A DNA stretch of 8,935 bases from positions 1-8,935 of the forward strand of contig JAJYPQ010000134.1 in the NCBI GenBank assembly GCA_021795255.1. The letters run 5' to 3'. Origin of the DNA: Pseudomonadota bacterium. GTDB lineage: Bacteria > Pseudomonadota > Gammaproteobacteria > Acidiferrobacterales > Acidiferrobacteraceae. Made by a program: the position numbers and the translations under genes. Each line of letters opens with the position of its first letter. Position 1 is the stretch's first letter. Below, one piece after another: positions 1 to 7,734 of the stretch. Under the pieces are notes generated by a model. That model saw only the letters and a list, made by a program, of their open reading frames with translations, had not been told where the DNA came from and made no database searches.

Positions 1-443
1 ATCCCGAACATCAAGCCTACAAGGAACAGGTTGAGCGGGTCTTGGCCGAGATCGGGGCCGACACCGTTCCGCGGCTAACCGTTATGAATAAGATCGACGC
101 GAAAGACGAGCCGCCGCGCGTGGAATGCGACAGTTTTGGGGAGAAAAGTCGGGTATTCGTGTCCGCCAAGACAGGTGCGGGACTCGAGTTGTTGACGGAG
201 GTCCTCAGTGAACGCCTGGCGCCACACAAGGTGCGCGCGACTGTCCGACTTCCCATGGACGCAGGCCGCATCAGGTCCCGACTTTATTCCGAAGGGTCGG
301 TTTTGACGGAAGATGTTCAAGGCGACGATCTCGTCTTGACCATGGAGCTTTCTAGACAGCAGTGTCGCTGGCTTGTAGAGGAGTTCGGGGTCGAAGCGAC
401 ATTTGACTCTCCGACTGCGGTTGCGGTTAACCCGTCTCTCTAG
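1..443 (+). CDS. hflX: GTPase HflX, C-terminal part (5' end outside window)
   Basis: HflX is a cytoplasmic GTPase that binds the 50S subunit and splits or rescues stalled ribosomes, notably under stress. The frame is open from base 3, so the gene begins outside the window; about 146 codons are visible. The guanine-specificity motif NKID lies at 87-98 (G4) and SAKTG at 162-176 (G5), spaced as in HflX. After G5 comes the usual C-terminal region with the LP...GRIRSRLYSEG pattern, ending at TAG 441-443. The Walker A and switch motifs lie upstream and cannot be checked. In many proteobacteria hflX follows hfq and may precede hflKC; here the next gene is convergent, so hflKC do not follow directly. 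Another Era-like GTPase is possible, but the C-terminal region favours HflX. Confidence 0.85.
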   Translation, partial: PEHQAYKEQVERVLAEIGADTVPRLTVMNKIDAKDEPPRVECDSFGEKSRVFVSAKTGAGLELLTEVLSERLAPHKVRATVRLPMDAGRIRSRLYSEGSVLTEDVQGDDLVLTMELSRQQCRWLVEEFGVEATFDSPTAVAVNPSL

Positions 444-471
444 GAAATCGTAAAGGAGAGAGGACCCATCC

Positions 472-735
472 CTAGTCCCCATGTCGACCGTGCTTATTGA
501 TGGCCTGAGCGCTTCCCCAATTGGCCATGGACGGCACGCGTACCCCGACCCACCAATAATCCCCCACGCTATCTTGGCTATGTCCGCCGATGAGCTCATG
601 TCCATCGCTTAAACGAACGCGATCCATATACTGCTCGGCTTCATCTCGGCGTCTAAAGATGGACCAGTTGACGGCGTTCTCGAGCGGTTCTTGGCTAGGC
701 GCTTGTCGGTCATTCTCTAGAATTTCATAGCCCAT
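472..735 (-). CDS. Hypothetical protein, 87 residues
   Basis: I do not recognise this small protein. It starts at ATG 735-733 and ends at TAG 474-472. It is rich in charged and polar residues, with an acidic/arginine stretch (FRRRDEAEQYMDRVRLSDG) and a tryptophan-containing segment GDYWWVGVRVP; there is no signal peptide or membrane segment, so it is probably cytoplasmic. Support for a real gene is a strong ribosome binding site (GGAGAGG on the minus strand) eight bases before the ATG and the absence of a competing gene. It lies 85 bases downstream of the tetH-like gene on the same strand and could be co-transcribed with it; it converges on hflX with a 28-base gap. Function unknown. Confidence 0.6.
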   Translation of the reverse strand: MGYEILENDRQAPSQEPLENAVNWSIFRRRDEAEQYMDRVRLSDGHELIGGHSQDSVGDYWWVGVRVPSMANWGSAQAINKHGRHGD

Positions 736-743
736 AAGTGCGG

Positions 744-750
744 CCTCTCC
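744..750 (-). promoter_or_regulatory. Ribosome binding site of the 87-residue gene
   Basis: Read on the minus strand this is GGAGAGG, eight bases from ATG at 735. It is the main argument that the small open frame downstream is translated. Confidence 0.6.
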
Positions 751-820
751 ATTGGCATCATTTACGCGCGATTCATGTTTAAGCTTAGCAGGTTCTCTCG
801 CTTATCGCCCCCCACCTATG

Positions 821-2320
821 TTAGGGGGATAGCTGTCGATGCGTGGGACGGTGGCCTATCACCGTCGAGACCGGAATGGCCATGATCCAATCCCAAGAAT
901 TAGCGAGATATATGGTGCCGCCCACAATAACTGGGTTGACGATGCCAAAGCGCCCGCCTAGATATCTTTCTCCTAGTAGGCGACCGGTCCGGGGGTTGAG
1001 CACAAAGACTCGAGGACCGGTAGCGATAAAGAGTTTGCCTTGATAATAGGTGGCAGGGCCCCTACCGGCGCCGGCCGCGCCCGCTTTGGGAATACGCCAC
1101 GTCCAAAGAAGTTTACCGCTATGCAGGGTGTAGGCTTTATAGACGTTATTGACCGGGGATCCCACGTAGACCACGTCTTTATGAATCATGGGGACGCCGC
1201 CCTTGAATGCTGGCGGCTTGGGACCAAGGCCCATCGTGTGTGTCCATAGCACGTGCCCATCTTCGGCATTATAGGCCCGCACGATCGTGTTCATAGTGGT
1301 GCGGCCGCCATGAGACGGGACGTTCGCAACGGCGTCCATCACGACGACGCCGTGAGCGACCGCCGGCGAGACATCTCCCAACCCGGGCTTCGTGGCATGC
1401 GAAATAGTGCCGCGCCAGACAATATGACCATTAGCGGCGGATAGGCAGTACACGTAGGGGATAACGGAGAGAGCAAGATACACATGTCCATGATAGACCG
1501 CAGGATCCGACATATTGGCGATACCACCGGCGCGTTTGATCCAAATCTGTCGACCGGTCGTCGCATTGATGGCGTAGATATCACCAGAACCGGTGTCAAT
1601 GAAAAGCCGATTTTTGCTGATGGCGGGAGTGGGCATCGTGGCGCCCATCGTCCCGAAATGCCAGAGCAGTTTCCCGGTCGTTTTGTCGAGGGCATAGATT
1701 CCGTTGAAGCTGACGCCAGCGCCGCGCGCCGCCGTTTTGCGGGAGTAACGTTGAACATTAGAGAAGTTGAACCCGACATTGCCCACCGACAGGTAAACGA
1801 TGTTATGGGCGACCAGCGGGTCGCCCATAAAGGTATTACCCACGGGACTTGTTCGCCAAATCAGCTTGCCGGTTCGGGCGTTTATGGCATAGGCAAACTG
1901 ATCGTCGCTCTCGGCGTAGATGACGCCGTCCACGGCCGATACCCCGAGGGCATTCCCGTAGAATTGGGTCATGGTGGCTAATGCTAGGCGCTCGCCATAG
2001 ACCTTGGCCCCGAACGGCGCGCGACGCGATAGGGGCCATGAGCGGGCCTCTGGGTACTCCCAGCTGACCCCGTTTTTAATCCAGGCCGGGGCCGTTGGGC
2101 CGACGGCGAAGGCTGCGTTATGTCTGGGATTGGCATAAGCATGTGTCCAGGAAGACGGAAACCCCACCTTATCGGCGGCGGTTGGCTGATTGCCCGGGTA
2201 ATAGACGCGCGCGTAAGGCCCGTGCGGTGATCGGGGAACGATCTCGGCGCGCGATGGGAATGAGGGAAGCAATAGAGAAGAACCGATAAGGCTTAAGGCC
2301 AAGAGTGTGGTGCGGGGCAT
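821..2320 (-). CDS. tetH: Secreted PQQ-like beta-propeller protein, probable tetrathionate hydrolase
   Basis: The probable role is hydrolysis of tetrathionate to thiosulfate, sulfur and sulfate in the periplasm or at the outer membrane, part of the S4-intermediate route of acidophilic sulfur oxidisers. The 499-residue product matches the roughly 500 residues of Acidithiobacillus tetrathionate hydrolases. Residues 1-25 form a signal peptide (basic start, LLALSLIGSSLLLP core, likely cleavage after SRA). PQQ-type blade repeats of the form YAxxxxTGKxxW recur near residues 144, 208, 248, 290, 347, 394 and 438, giving seven or eight blades. The stretches GDVSPAV (315-321), KGGVPMIH (373-380), GRFGIVNPVIVG (456-467) and NSWDW (474-478) resemble that enzyme family as I remember it. 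Asp316 and Asp329 lie near the position of the aspartate reported as essential in the A. ferrooxidans enzyme (about 325); only an alignment can say which corresponds. GGAGG sits seven bases before ATG 2320. Alternatives are another PQQ-propeller protein or a BamB-like scaffold; a quinoprotein dehydrogenase is unlikely at this length. Confidence 0.72.
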   Translation of the reverse strand: MPRTTLLALSLIGSSLLLPSFPSRAEIVPRSPHGPYARVYYPGNQPTAADKVGFPSSWTHAYANPRHNAAFAVGPTAPAWIKNGVSWEYPEARSWPLSRRAPFGAKVYGERLALATMTQFYGNALGVSAVDGVIYAESDDQFAYAINARTGKLIWRTSPVGNTFMGDPLVAHNIVYLSVGNVGFNFSNVQRYSRKTAARGAGVSFNGIYALDKTTGKLLWHFGTMGATMPTPAISKNRLFIDTGSGDIYAINATTGRQIWIKRAGGIANMSDPAVYHGHVYLALSVIPYVYCLSAANGHIVWRGTISHATKPGLGDVSPAVAHGVVVMDAVANVPSHGGRTTMNTIVRAYNAEDGHVLWTHTMGLGPKPPAFKGGVPMIHKDVVYVGSPVNNVYKAYTLHSGKLLWTWRIPKAGAAGAGRGPATYYQGKLFIATGPRVFVLNPRTGRLLGERYLGGRFGIVNPVIVGGTIYLANSWDWIMAIPVSTVIGHRPTHRQLSP

Positions 2321-2327
2321 GAGGTAT

Positions 2328-2332
2328 CCTCC
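2328..2332 (-). promoter_or_regulatory. Ribosome binding site of the tetH-like gene
   Basis: GGAGG on the minus strand, seven bases upstream of ATG 2320. It fixes the start directly in front of a typical signal peptide. Confidence 0.65.
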
Positions 2333-2340
2333 GTAACAGA

Positions 2341-2646
2341 CCCTACGGTAACGCAGGGGACGGCGCCGCGTACGAGACGAAAGCCGGGGTTAGGTCTTGA
2401 CCACTTTTGGTATCGGGTGCCGCGGGCCACTTTTCATTCCTTTGCGCGGCAGTCGCCGCCCTGCGGCCGGGTCGTGCGCCTTGCGCGAGGCGAAGCGCGT
2501 TGTCCGTGCTGCCCCTTTATTTCACGATATGATGTACGGGCAGCGTGCTCATACGCCATTCACCGGTGTGCGCCTAGTATTCCGAGGCTGTGAATACATG
2601 CCAGCGGTCGTCGTCTAGCTTGGGGTGATCGGCGCGATAAGGGTAG
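2341..2646. other. Gene-poor stretch between the tetH-like gene and the restriction gene
   Basis: About 300 bases with no credible gene on either strand. The longest open frame (2397-2618, +) gives an arginine-rich product without family character and no ribosome binding site. The left end must hold the tetH promoter, but no convincing -35/-10 pair was found. The region also contains two spaced CCACTTTT repeats, and the right end carries three stops (TGA 2626, TAA 2638, TAG 2644) in the frame of the restriction gene. No mod methyltransferase fragment was recognised here. Confidence 0.5.
2398..2435. repeat. Two CCACTTTT repeats 26 bases apart, possible insertion-sequence end relic
   Basis: TTGACCACTTTTGG and CGGGCCACTTTTCA share an eight-base core (2401-2408 and 2427-2434) in direct orientation. 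Spaced copies of a short motif of this general kind occur as transposase binding sites at the ends of IS21-family elements. No transposase gene and no matching opposite end is visible in the window, so this is at most a remnant and may be chance. Confidence 0.3.
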
Positions 2647-2772
2647 AGTGTCGAGGCCTATTTCAAGGCTTGCCATGAGCTGGCGTCACCATCGATCGCT
2701 TTCACGGTCACAACGGAACGTCTATGGGGATACGGAAACCCGTACCGCCCGCTATCGGGCTTTCCGGCCGAT
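2647..2772 (+). other. In-frame upstream remnant of the restriction gene 5' end
   Basis: These 42 codons lie between TAG 2644-2646 and the first ATG at 2773 and continue the frame of the downstream helicase. Their translation includes VEAYFKACHEL, IAFTVTTERLWG and PYRPLSGFPAD, which looks like the segment that normally precedes Walker A in this branch of type III restriction subunits (a helix, then a PYxPxxGxP motif). There is no ATG, GTG or TTG in the stretch; only CTG 2680 or ATC 2695 could start translation. The native start and perhaps 15-20 further residues seem lost or out of frame. Confidence 0.6.
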
Positions 2773-5304
2773 ATGCCGTATTTCTGCCTGCGCGTGCCGA
2801 CTGGCGGCGGCAAGACGTGGCTGGCCGCAAAAAGCATAGCACTGGTGAATACGCACTTGCTGCGATCTGAGTACAGCGTGATCGTGTGGTTGGTGCCGAG
2901 CAAACCGATCCGGGAACAGACGCTGAAAGCGCTGAAGGACCCAACGCACCCCTACCGCGTCGCACTGCGCGAAACAGGGCCCATCGCGGTCATGGATCTT
3001 GAAGATGCGAAGAGCGTGACGCGCGCCACGCTCGACACGGCGACCACGGTCATTGTCGCCACGAGGCAAGCATTTCAAGTGGAAGAAGAGGAATGCCGTA
3101 AGGTCTACCAGTCGAGCGGCGCGCTCATGCATCACTTCGACAACCTTTCGCCTACGCAACGCCATGAATTGCTGACCGATGGCGAAGGTGCGGAACGCAT
3201 CACGCCTTATTCGCTGGCCAATGTACTGCGCCTGCGCCGCCCGTTCGTAATTGTGGACGAGGCGCATAACAGCCGCACGGAACTCGCGTTTGACATGCTG
3301 GCGCGGTTCCGCCCCAGCGGCGTGATGGAGTTGACGGCCACTCCTGACCTGGAGCGCACCCCCAGCAACGTGCTGCACAGCGTATCCGCCGCTGAATTGA
3401 AGGCAGAAGAGATGATCAAGCTGCCGGTGGTGTTGGAAACCGAGCCCAACTGGCAGCAATGCTTGGCCGACGCCATCGGCCGTCGCGATGCCTTGCACAA
3501 GCTGGCGGATGACGAGCGCCGAGCGGGTGCGGCCTATCTGCGTCCCCTGGTGCTTGTTCAATCAGAGCCCCGTCGCTCCGGGGTGGAGACACTGGATTTC
3601 GAGAAAGTCCGCAACGAATTGATTACCAACCACGGTATTCCCCCGAGCGAGATCGTTGTAGCAACCAGCGATGAGCGAGGACTGGAGAAGCTGGATGACG
3701 AGTACGAACAGGGAATTGCTGATCCCGCCTGCCCGGTAAGATTTGTCATCACCCAAAAGGCGCTCGCGGAGGGTTGGGACTGTCCTTTCGCCTACATCCT
3801 GGTGAGTATGGCATCGTTGTCATCCGCGACGGCCGTCGAACAGCTGCTAGGTCGGGTGCTGCGACAGCCAGATGCTAGCCGTCGGCACACGAAAGCGCTG
3901 AATCAATCGTATGCCTTTGTGGTTTCGCGCAACTTTGCGGAAACGGCAGGCGCCTTGCGCGACCGTCTGGTAGTCGGTGCCGGGTTCGATAAGCAAGAGG
4001 TAGCCGAGTTCGTCACCGCGGCAAAGCCCGAGCAAGGGCGGCTGGATCTGGAGGGCCACGGCAGGCGCGTCATTGTTCGGCCGGTGGCGATCACCTTGTC
4101 GGAAAAACCCGATCTGAAGAACGTGCCCAAGCCCGTGCGCGATAAGGTGAGTTGGGACAACCAGCGCAACACGCTGACGATTAGCACTCCACTAACTAAA
4201 AACGAGACGGCGGTCCTCAAGGCGTCTGTCACGTCGGAAACGGCGGCAGCAGCCATTGAGGAAGCGGCTGAGGTGAGCCGAACAACAGCGATCGAGTTTT
4301 TCCAGACCCCGGCCGAGTCGGGCGAGCGCTTTCGTGTACCCCAGTTGGCTCTGCGCGTGCAGGGCGAGCTGGCCTTGTTCGATGACCCGGAGGTGCTCGA
4401 GTACCCGTGGGACCTCTCACCCCATGATGCCACGCCATTAGAGGGGGACATCGCGACATTGAACATCGCGCTCAAAGTATCCGAAGGCGGGGAAATTGAC
4501 ATCAACGAGAGCGGCAAAATGACTTCACGCTTCCTGCCGGATTTGCAGCGCGATCTGGGCCTCGTCTATCAGCCGGAGCATTGGGATGAGGTTCGTGTTG
4601 CCGCGTGGCTGTGCCGTAACGTGCCCGAGCCTTCGCTGATCAACGCCAGTAAACAGGGGTTCATCGCGGCCTGGCTCACCCAGTTATTGCAGCGCGAGGG
4701 ATTCACCTTGGCCCGCGTGAATTTGCAGAAGTTCATGATTCGTAATGTCATTGAGGCGCACATTCGGGGGCTGCGCAAGCAAGCAATCGGCAAGGCCTAC
4801 CAGAAGGCGTTGTTCGCGGAGGGAGCGCTATCGCGTGCGGCCGTCACCGACCAACATGTGTTCGAGTTTCGTGTCCATGCCTACGCGCCCAGCCGCGACT
4901 ATGACGGGCGTTTTGGGGACTTTGATTTCCGCAAGCACTTTTACGGGCGCATCGGCGATTTCGACAGCAAGGAAGAGTTCGAGTGCGCCTGCCAGTTGGA
5001 CATCTGGGCGCAGCAGGGTCGTCTTGCGTTCTGGGTACGCAACCTCGTTCGGCGTGAAGGGAGTTCTTTTTTCTTACAGAGGGCCGATGGGCGTTTCTAT
5101 CCTGATTTTTTGTGTCAACTGCCCGGTAGCGAGGGAAAAGTGGGACCAGTTCTCGCGGTTGAGTACAAGGGAGCGGATCGGTGGATCACAGCCAAAGATG
5201 ATCGTTTGATTGGTGGTTTATGGGCTAGCCTGTCTGAGGGCCGTTGCCGGTTTGTGATGGTCAAGGACAAACAGTGGGAGGGGATTGAAGCGCACTTGAA
5301 CTGA
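2773..5304 (+). CDS. Type III restriction enzyme Res-like helicase-nuclease, 5' end damaged
   Basis: This is the ATP-dependent translocase and endonuclease subunit of a type III restriction system, which normally acts with a Mod methyltransferase. From ATG 2773 it has 843 residues. Superfamily 2 helicase motifs are present in order: Walker A PTGGGKT (9-15), DEAH box VDEAH (161-165), TAT (188-190), motif V around QKALAEGWDCP (328-338) and motif VI QLLGRVLRQ (357-365). The C-terminal PD-(D/E)XK nuclease looks intact, with PD at 777-778 and E-Y-K at 797-799, and EEFE (734-737) as a likely preceding acidic element. Walker A lies only nine residues from this start and no ribosome binding site precedes it, while family-like sequence continues upstream, so the gene is probably 5'-truncated or frameshifted and may be inactive. 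No mod gene is visible on either side. The gene converges on the helicase operon with 25 bases between stops. ATG is used as a conservative boundary. Confidence 0.8.
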   Translation: MPYFCLRVPTGGGKTWLAAKSIALVNTHLLRSEYSVIVWLVPSKPIREQTLKALKDPTHPYRVALRETGPIAVMDLEDAKSVTRATLDTATTVIVATRQAFQVEEEECRKVYQSSGALMHHFDNLSPTQRHELLTDGEGAERITPYSLANVLRLRRPFVIVDEAHNSRTELAFDMLARFRPSGVMELTATPDLERTPSNVLHSVSAAELKAEEMIKLPVVLETEPNWQQCLADAIGRRDALHKLADDERRAGAAYLRPLVLVQSEPRRSGVETLDFEKVRNELITNHGIPPSEIVVATSDERGLEKLDDEYEQGIADPACPVRFVITQKALAEGWDCPFAYILVSMASLSSATAVEQLLGRVLRQPDASRRHTKALNQSYAFVVSRNFAETAGALRDRLVVGAGFDKQEVAEFVTAAKPEQGRLDLEGHGRRVIVRPVAITLSEKPDLKNVPKPVRDKVSWDNQRNTLTISTPLTKNETAVLKASVTSETAAAAIEEAAEVSRTTAIEFFQTPAESGERFRVPQLALRVQGELALFDDPEVLEYPWDLSPHDATPLEGDIATLNIALKVSEGGEIDINESGKMTSRFLPDLQRDLGLVYQPEHWDEVRVAAWLCRNVPEPSLINASKQGFIAAWLTQLLQREGFTLARVNLQKFMIRNVIEAHIRGLRKQAIGKAYQKALFAEGALSRAAVTDQHVFEFRVHAYAPSRDYDGRFGDFDFRKHFYGRIGDFDSKEEFECACQLDIWAQQGRLAFWVRNLVRREGSSFFLQRADGRFYPDFLCQLPGSEGKVGPVLAVEYKGADRWITAKDDRLIGGLWASLSEGRCRFVMVKDKQWEGIEAHLN

Positions 5305-5329
5305 GCAAGCCAAAAGGCCTACCCGTCCC

Positions 5330-5572
5330 CTAAAACCACGCTGGCCCGATATCGGCCAATAATAGGCAAATGTTACCGACAAAGAAGGCCATCGCCGAGG
5401 CCTCGGCACTTGCCAGCAGCGCGTGCGAGATGCGCAATACGCGGCTGTGCGTGCGTCGCTCCTGCCGCAAGAGCGACAGCCCCTCCAGGAGTAAACCGCC
5501 GCTCCCAAAGACATTGAGAATCGCGCCGATGATATGGAGGGTGGGCCACACCACAAGATCTCCGTGTCGCAT
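5330..5572 (-). CDS. Small two-pass membrane protein, 80 residues
   Basis: I do not recognise a family. The sequence predicts two membrane segments: about residues 12-33 (LHIIGAILNVFGSGGLLLEG) and 52-76 (a stretch rich in A, L, F, V with GNICLLLADIG). They are separated by a basic loop, QERRTHSRVLR, likely cytoplasmic. There is no cleavable signal peptide. The start ATG 5572-5570 shares one base with the stop TGA 5574-5572 of the helicase gene (TGATG), a classic translational-coupling arrangement that argues for a real gene in the same operon. It ends at TAG 5332-5330, converging with the restriction gene. Why a helicase operon should end in a membrane protein is unclear. The pairing may be functional or may simply reflect a compact genome. 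Confidence 0.65.
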   Translation of the reverse strand: MRHGDLVVWPTLHIIGAILNVFGSGGLLLEGLSLLRQERRTHSRVLRISHALLASAEASAMAFFVGNICLLLADIGPAWF

Positions 5573-7734
5573 CAGCCACGACCCATGCTGATCTCGGCCG
5601 CCTCTTTCAGCGTACGCAGCACCGCCTCGAACCGATTCTCGACCTCAAGAAAAAACGGCGAGCGCCGGCGACCAGTGACCTGACCGAAGAGGTGGCGCTC
5701 CTGTGCCGATGTCACGATAAGGCGTTGCCGGGCCCGGGTCATCGCCACATAGAACACGCGTCGCTCCTCGCTGGGATCATCGGCCGTGAGATCGCGGGCA
5801 TCGCAATCCCCGCCGCCCAAATACCAGACGGTGTCGAACTCGAGGCCCTTGGCGGCATGCACGGTCATGAGCCGCACCGCGTCTTTGTCCGCCGTATGCA
5901 CGTCCGTTTGCAGGGCCAGGTCGTCCAGGACCGCCTGCCAGCTGGCGGCCTCCTGGCGCAGGTCGTCGACGAGGTCTGCCAAGAGCCGCACGCGCAGCGC
6001 GCATTGCTCGAGATCATCCTCGAGGAGCTTCTGGCGCTTGGCAGAGCCTCCTGGGTTGGTGGCGAACTTGCGGGCCAGCGCCCGCTCCTTGTCCGCCGTG
6101 AGCGGCGGCAGCAGGAATCGCTCCCACAGCGCCACCAGATATTCCCGGGCATCGCGCGGCGGGGTGCCAGCCCACGGGCCGTGCACGCACAGGCGCGCCT
6201 CGTCCAGGGATTGAGGCGCCCCGCAGGTCCCAAAATGTGCCACGCGAAGCAACAGATCCCGCAAGGTGGCGGCCTTCGGTTTCTTCGCCGCCAGACGCGA
6301 GACCGTTTCCCAGGCGCCGTTCGGTCCCAGCGCCTCCATGAAGGCCTTGTCGGAAATCCCCCAGCCGCCGGCCGCCAGAATCCGCTTCCAGGCCGTCGCA
6401 TGGTTGCGGTCGCACAACACACGCACGAGCGCCAACGCGTCGGCCACGTCCCGGTGTTCGAAGAATCCCAGGTCGCCGACCACGGCGTAGGGGATGCGGG
6501 TCCGGACCAGCGTGTCCTCAAGGAGGCCCTTCAAGGCGCGCTGGCGATACAGGACCGCCATGGTCTTCCAGTCCGCCCCAGCCTCGTGGGTCTTGGTGAT
6601 CTCGGCGGCCACGTCGTGCGCCTCGTCATAGTCGTCGACGTATTCGCACCCCTCAGGGCGGAACGTCCCACCCACCGTCTTTTCGGCGATCATATCGGAA
6701 ACCGATAGACGTTCCGGCATCGCCCGCGCGCAGCCGTTGGCGGCGTCCACGATCGCCGGTGTTGATCGGTAATTGCGAACGAGGTCCACGACCGTGGTCT
6801 CGGGGTAGCGCGCGGGGAAGGCGCGCATCATGCGGATATCGGAGCCCCGGAAGCCGTAGATGGCCTGCCGGTCGTCCCCGCAGACCGCGAGATTGCGGTG
6901 GCGTGCAGCCAGGATGTCGAGTATGGCATTCTGTACGCCATTGGTGTCCTGAAACTCATCAACCTCGAGGTGAGTGAAGCGCCCGGCGCGTTGGCGGGCA
7001 AAGTCGGGATGGTCGTGCAGTAGGCGTGCGCCCACGGTGAGGAGCCCGTCGAAGTCCACGGCATTCAGCGCCAGGCAAGAATCATGGTAATGGTCCCATA
7101 GCGCTAGGATATGGGCGGCGGTGGTGGCCGGATCAGGGGACCAACGCCGGGCTTGAATCTCACGGCGCAGGATATCTTCCAAGGCGCGGCCTTCCGGCGT
7201 TAAGCCTACAGTTTTGGCGTAGGCGCCCGTGAAAAGATCGGACCCGGCGGCGCGCAAGGCGCCGATGACTGCCTTGATCTTTTTGAGATCGAGCTCGATG
7301 AACGAGAAATGATCCTTGGCCACGATTCCCATGTCGCGCCACGCGGCCTTCCATAGCGCGTCCGATTCGGTCTTGTCGAGAATGGTCAGTGGTCGTGCGA
7401 ACCCCAGGGCGCGCAAGAGCCCCTCGGCGCCGGCGGGCCGCAGGATATGCCGCAGCACGAGTCCATGGAAGGTGCCGGCCGCAAACTCGCGGGCTGTGGC
7501 CCCGAGAAGCGTCTCGCAGCGCTCTTTCAGTTCGTGCGCCGCCTTATTGGTGAACGTCACGATCAGGATTTGCCCAGGGTGAACCCCGCGCCGCACGAGC
7601 CGCGCCGCGCGGCGGGTAATAACCGCAGTCTTGCCGGCGCCGGCCCCCGCCAGGATCATCAAGGGGCCGGTCTCGTGGCGGACGGCCGTCATCTGTTCAG
7701 GGTTGAGGCCCGCGATGAGATCACCGTCGTTCAC
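5572..7734 (-). CDS. UvrD/PcrA/Rep-like ATP-dependent DNA helicase
   Basis: A superfamily 1A helicase, expected to unwind DNA 3'-5' using ATP in repair, replication restart or defence. The 720 residues match the length of UvrD, PcrA and Rep. Motifs in order: Q motif LNPEQ (10-14), Walker A AGAGAGKT (29-36), Ia TFTNKAA (60-66), Ib GTFHG (87-91), II VDEFQDTN (258-265), III GDDRQAIYGFRGSD (286-299), IV LVRNYRS (318-324), V TVHAAKGLEFD (624-634), VI EERRVFYVAMTRAR (656-669). All catalytic residues seem present. Motif II reads DEFQD and motif III GDDRQAIY, variants of the common DEYQD and GDDDQSIY. The region after residue 450 is unusual enough that I do not assign uvrD, rep or pcrA. The start is GTG 7734-7732, overlapping the stop of the upstream gene as GTGA, with an SD-like AAGGTGG shortly upstream. 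The helicase is the middle gene of three overlapping genes. It could be a housekeeping paralogue or a defence helicase. Confidence 0.9.
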   Translation of the reverse strand: MNDGDLIAGLNPEQMTAVRHETGPLMILAGAGAGKTAVITRRAARLVRRGVHPGQILIVTFTNKAAHELKERCETLLGATAREFAAGTFHGLVLRHILRPAGAEGLLRALGFARPLTILDKTESDALWKAAWRDMGIVAKDHFSFIELDLKKIKAVIGALRAAGSDLFTGAYAKTVGLTPEGRALEDILRREIQARRWSPDPATTAAHILALWDHYHDSCLALNAVDFDGLLTVGARLLHDHPDFARQRAGRFTHLEVDEFQDTNGVQNAILDILAARHRNLAVCGDDRQAIYGFRGSDIRMMRAFPARYPETTVVDLVRNYRSTPAIVDAANGCARAMPERLSVSDMIAEKTVGGTFRPEGCEYVDDYDEAHDVAAEITKTHEAGADWKTMAVLYRQRALKGLLEDTLVRTRIPYAVVGDLGFFEHRDVADALALVRVLCDRNHATAWKRILAAGGWGISDKAFMEALGPNGAWETVSRLAAKKPKAATLRDLLLRVAHFGTCGAPQSLDEARLCVHGPWAGTPPRDAREYLVALWERFLLPPLTADKERALARKFATNPGGSAKRQKLLEDDLEQCALRVRLLADLVDDLRQEAASWQAVLDDLALQTDVHTADKDAVRLMTVHAAKGLEFDTVWYLGGGDCDARDLTADDPSEERRVFYVAMTRARQRLIVTSAQERHLFGQVTGRRRSPFFLEVENRFEAVLRTLKEAAEISMGRG

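Noticed and set aside
481..612. Possible 43-residue + strand gene after hflX, with AGGAGAGAGG at about 453-463
   Set aside because: The SD-like sequence is nearly 20 bases from the ATG, and the minus-strand 87-residue gene covering the same bases has a better-placed ribosome site.
808..828. Hairpin at the end of the tetH-like gene as a terminator
   Set aside because: CCC-A-CCTA pairs with TAGG-GGG around a short loop, but it has a bulge, no following T-run in the minus-strand direction, and it overlaps the stop codon.
821..2320. Quinoprotein alcohol dehydrogenase or BamB assignment for the propeller protein
   Set aside because: PQQ dehydrogenases are longer and carry a disulfide-ring and metal-binding motifs not seen here; BamB is a shorter lipoprotein with a lipobox, and no lipobox cysteine is present.
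2397..2618. 73-codon open frame in the gap before the restriction gene
   Set aside because: No ribosome binding site, low-complexity arginine-rich product with no family character; better explained as non-coding sequence.
5305..5329. Bidirectional terminator between the convergent restriction gene and helicase operon
   Set aside because: Only a very short GCC/GGC pairing around AAAA is seen, with no T-run on either side.
5692..6708. Long open frame on the + strand (338 codons) opposite the helicase gene
   Set aside because: It lies wholly antisense to a helicase with all motifs intact; the product is rich in His, Arg, Gln and Gly without family motifs, as expected of GC-rich antisense shadows.
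5572..7734. Assignment of the helicase to the Gabija system (GajB)
   Set aside because: No GajA-type OLD/TOPRIM nuclease gene is adjacent, and the helicase is longer than typical GajB proteins.
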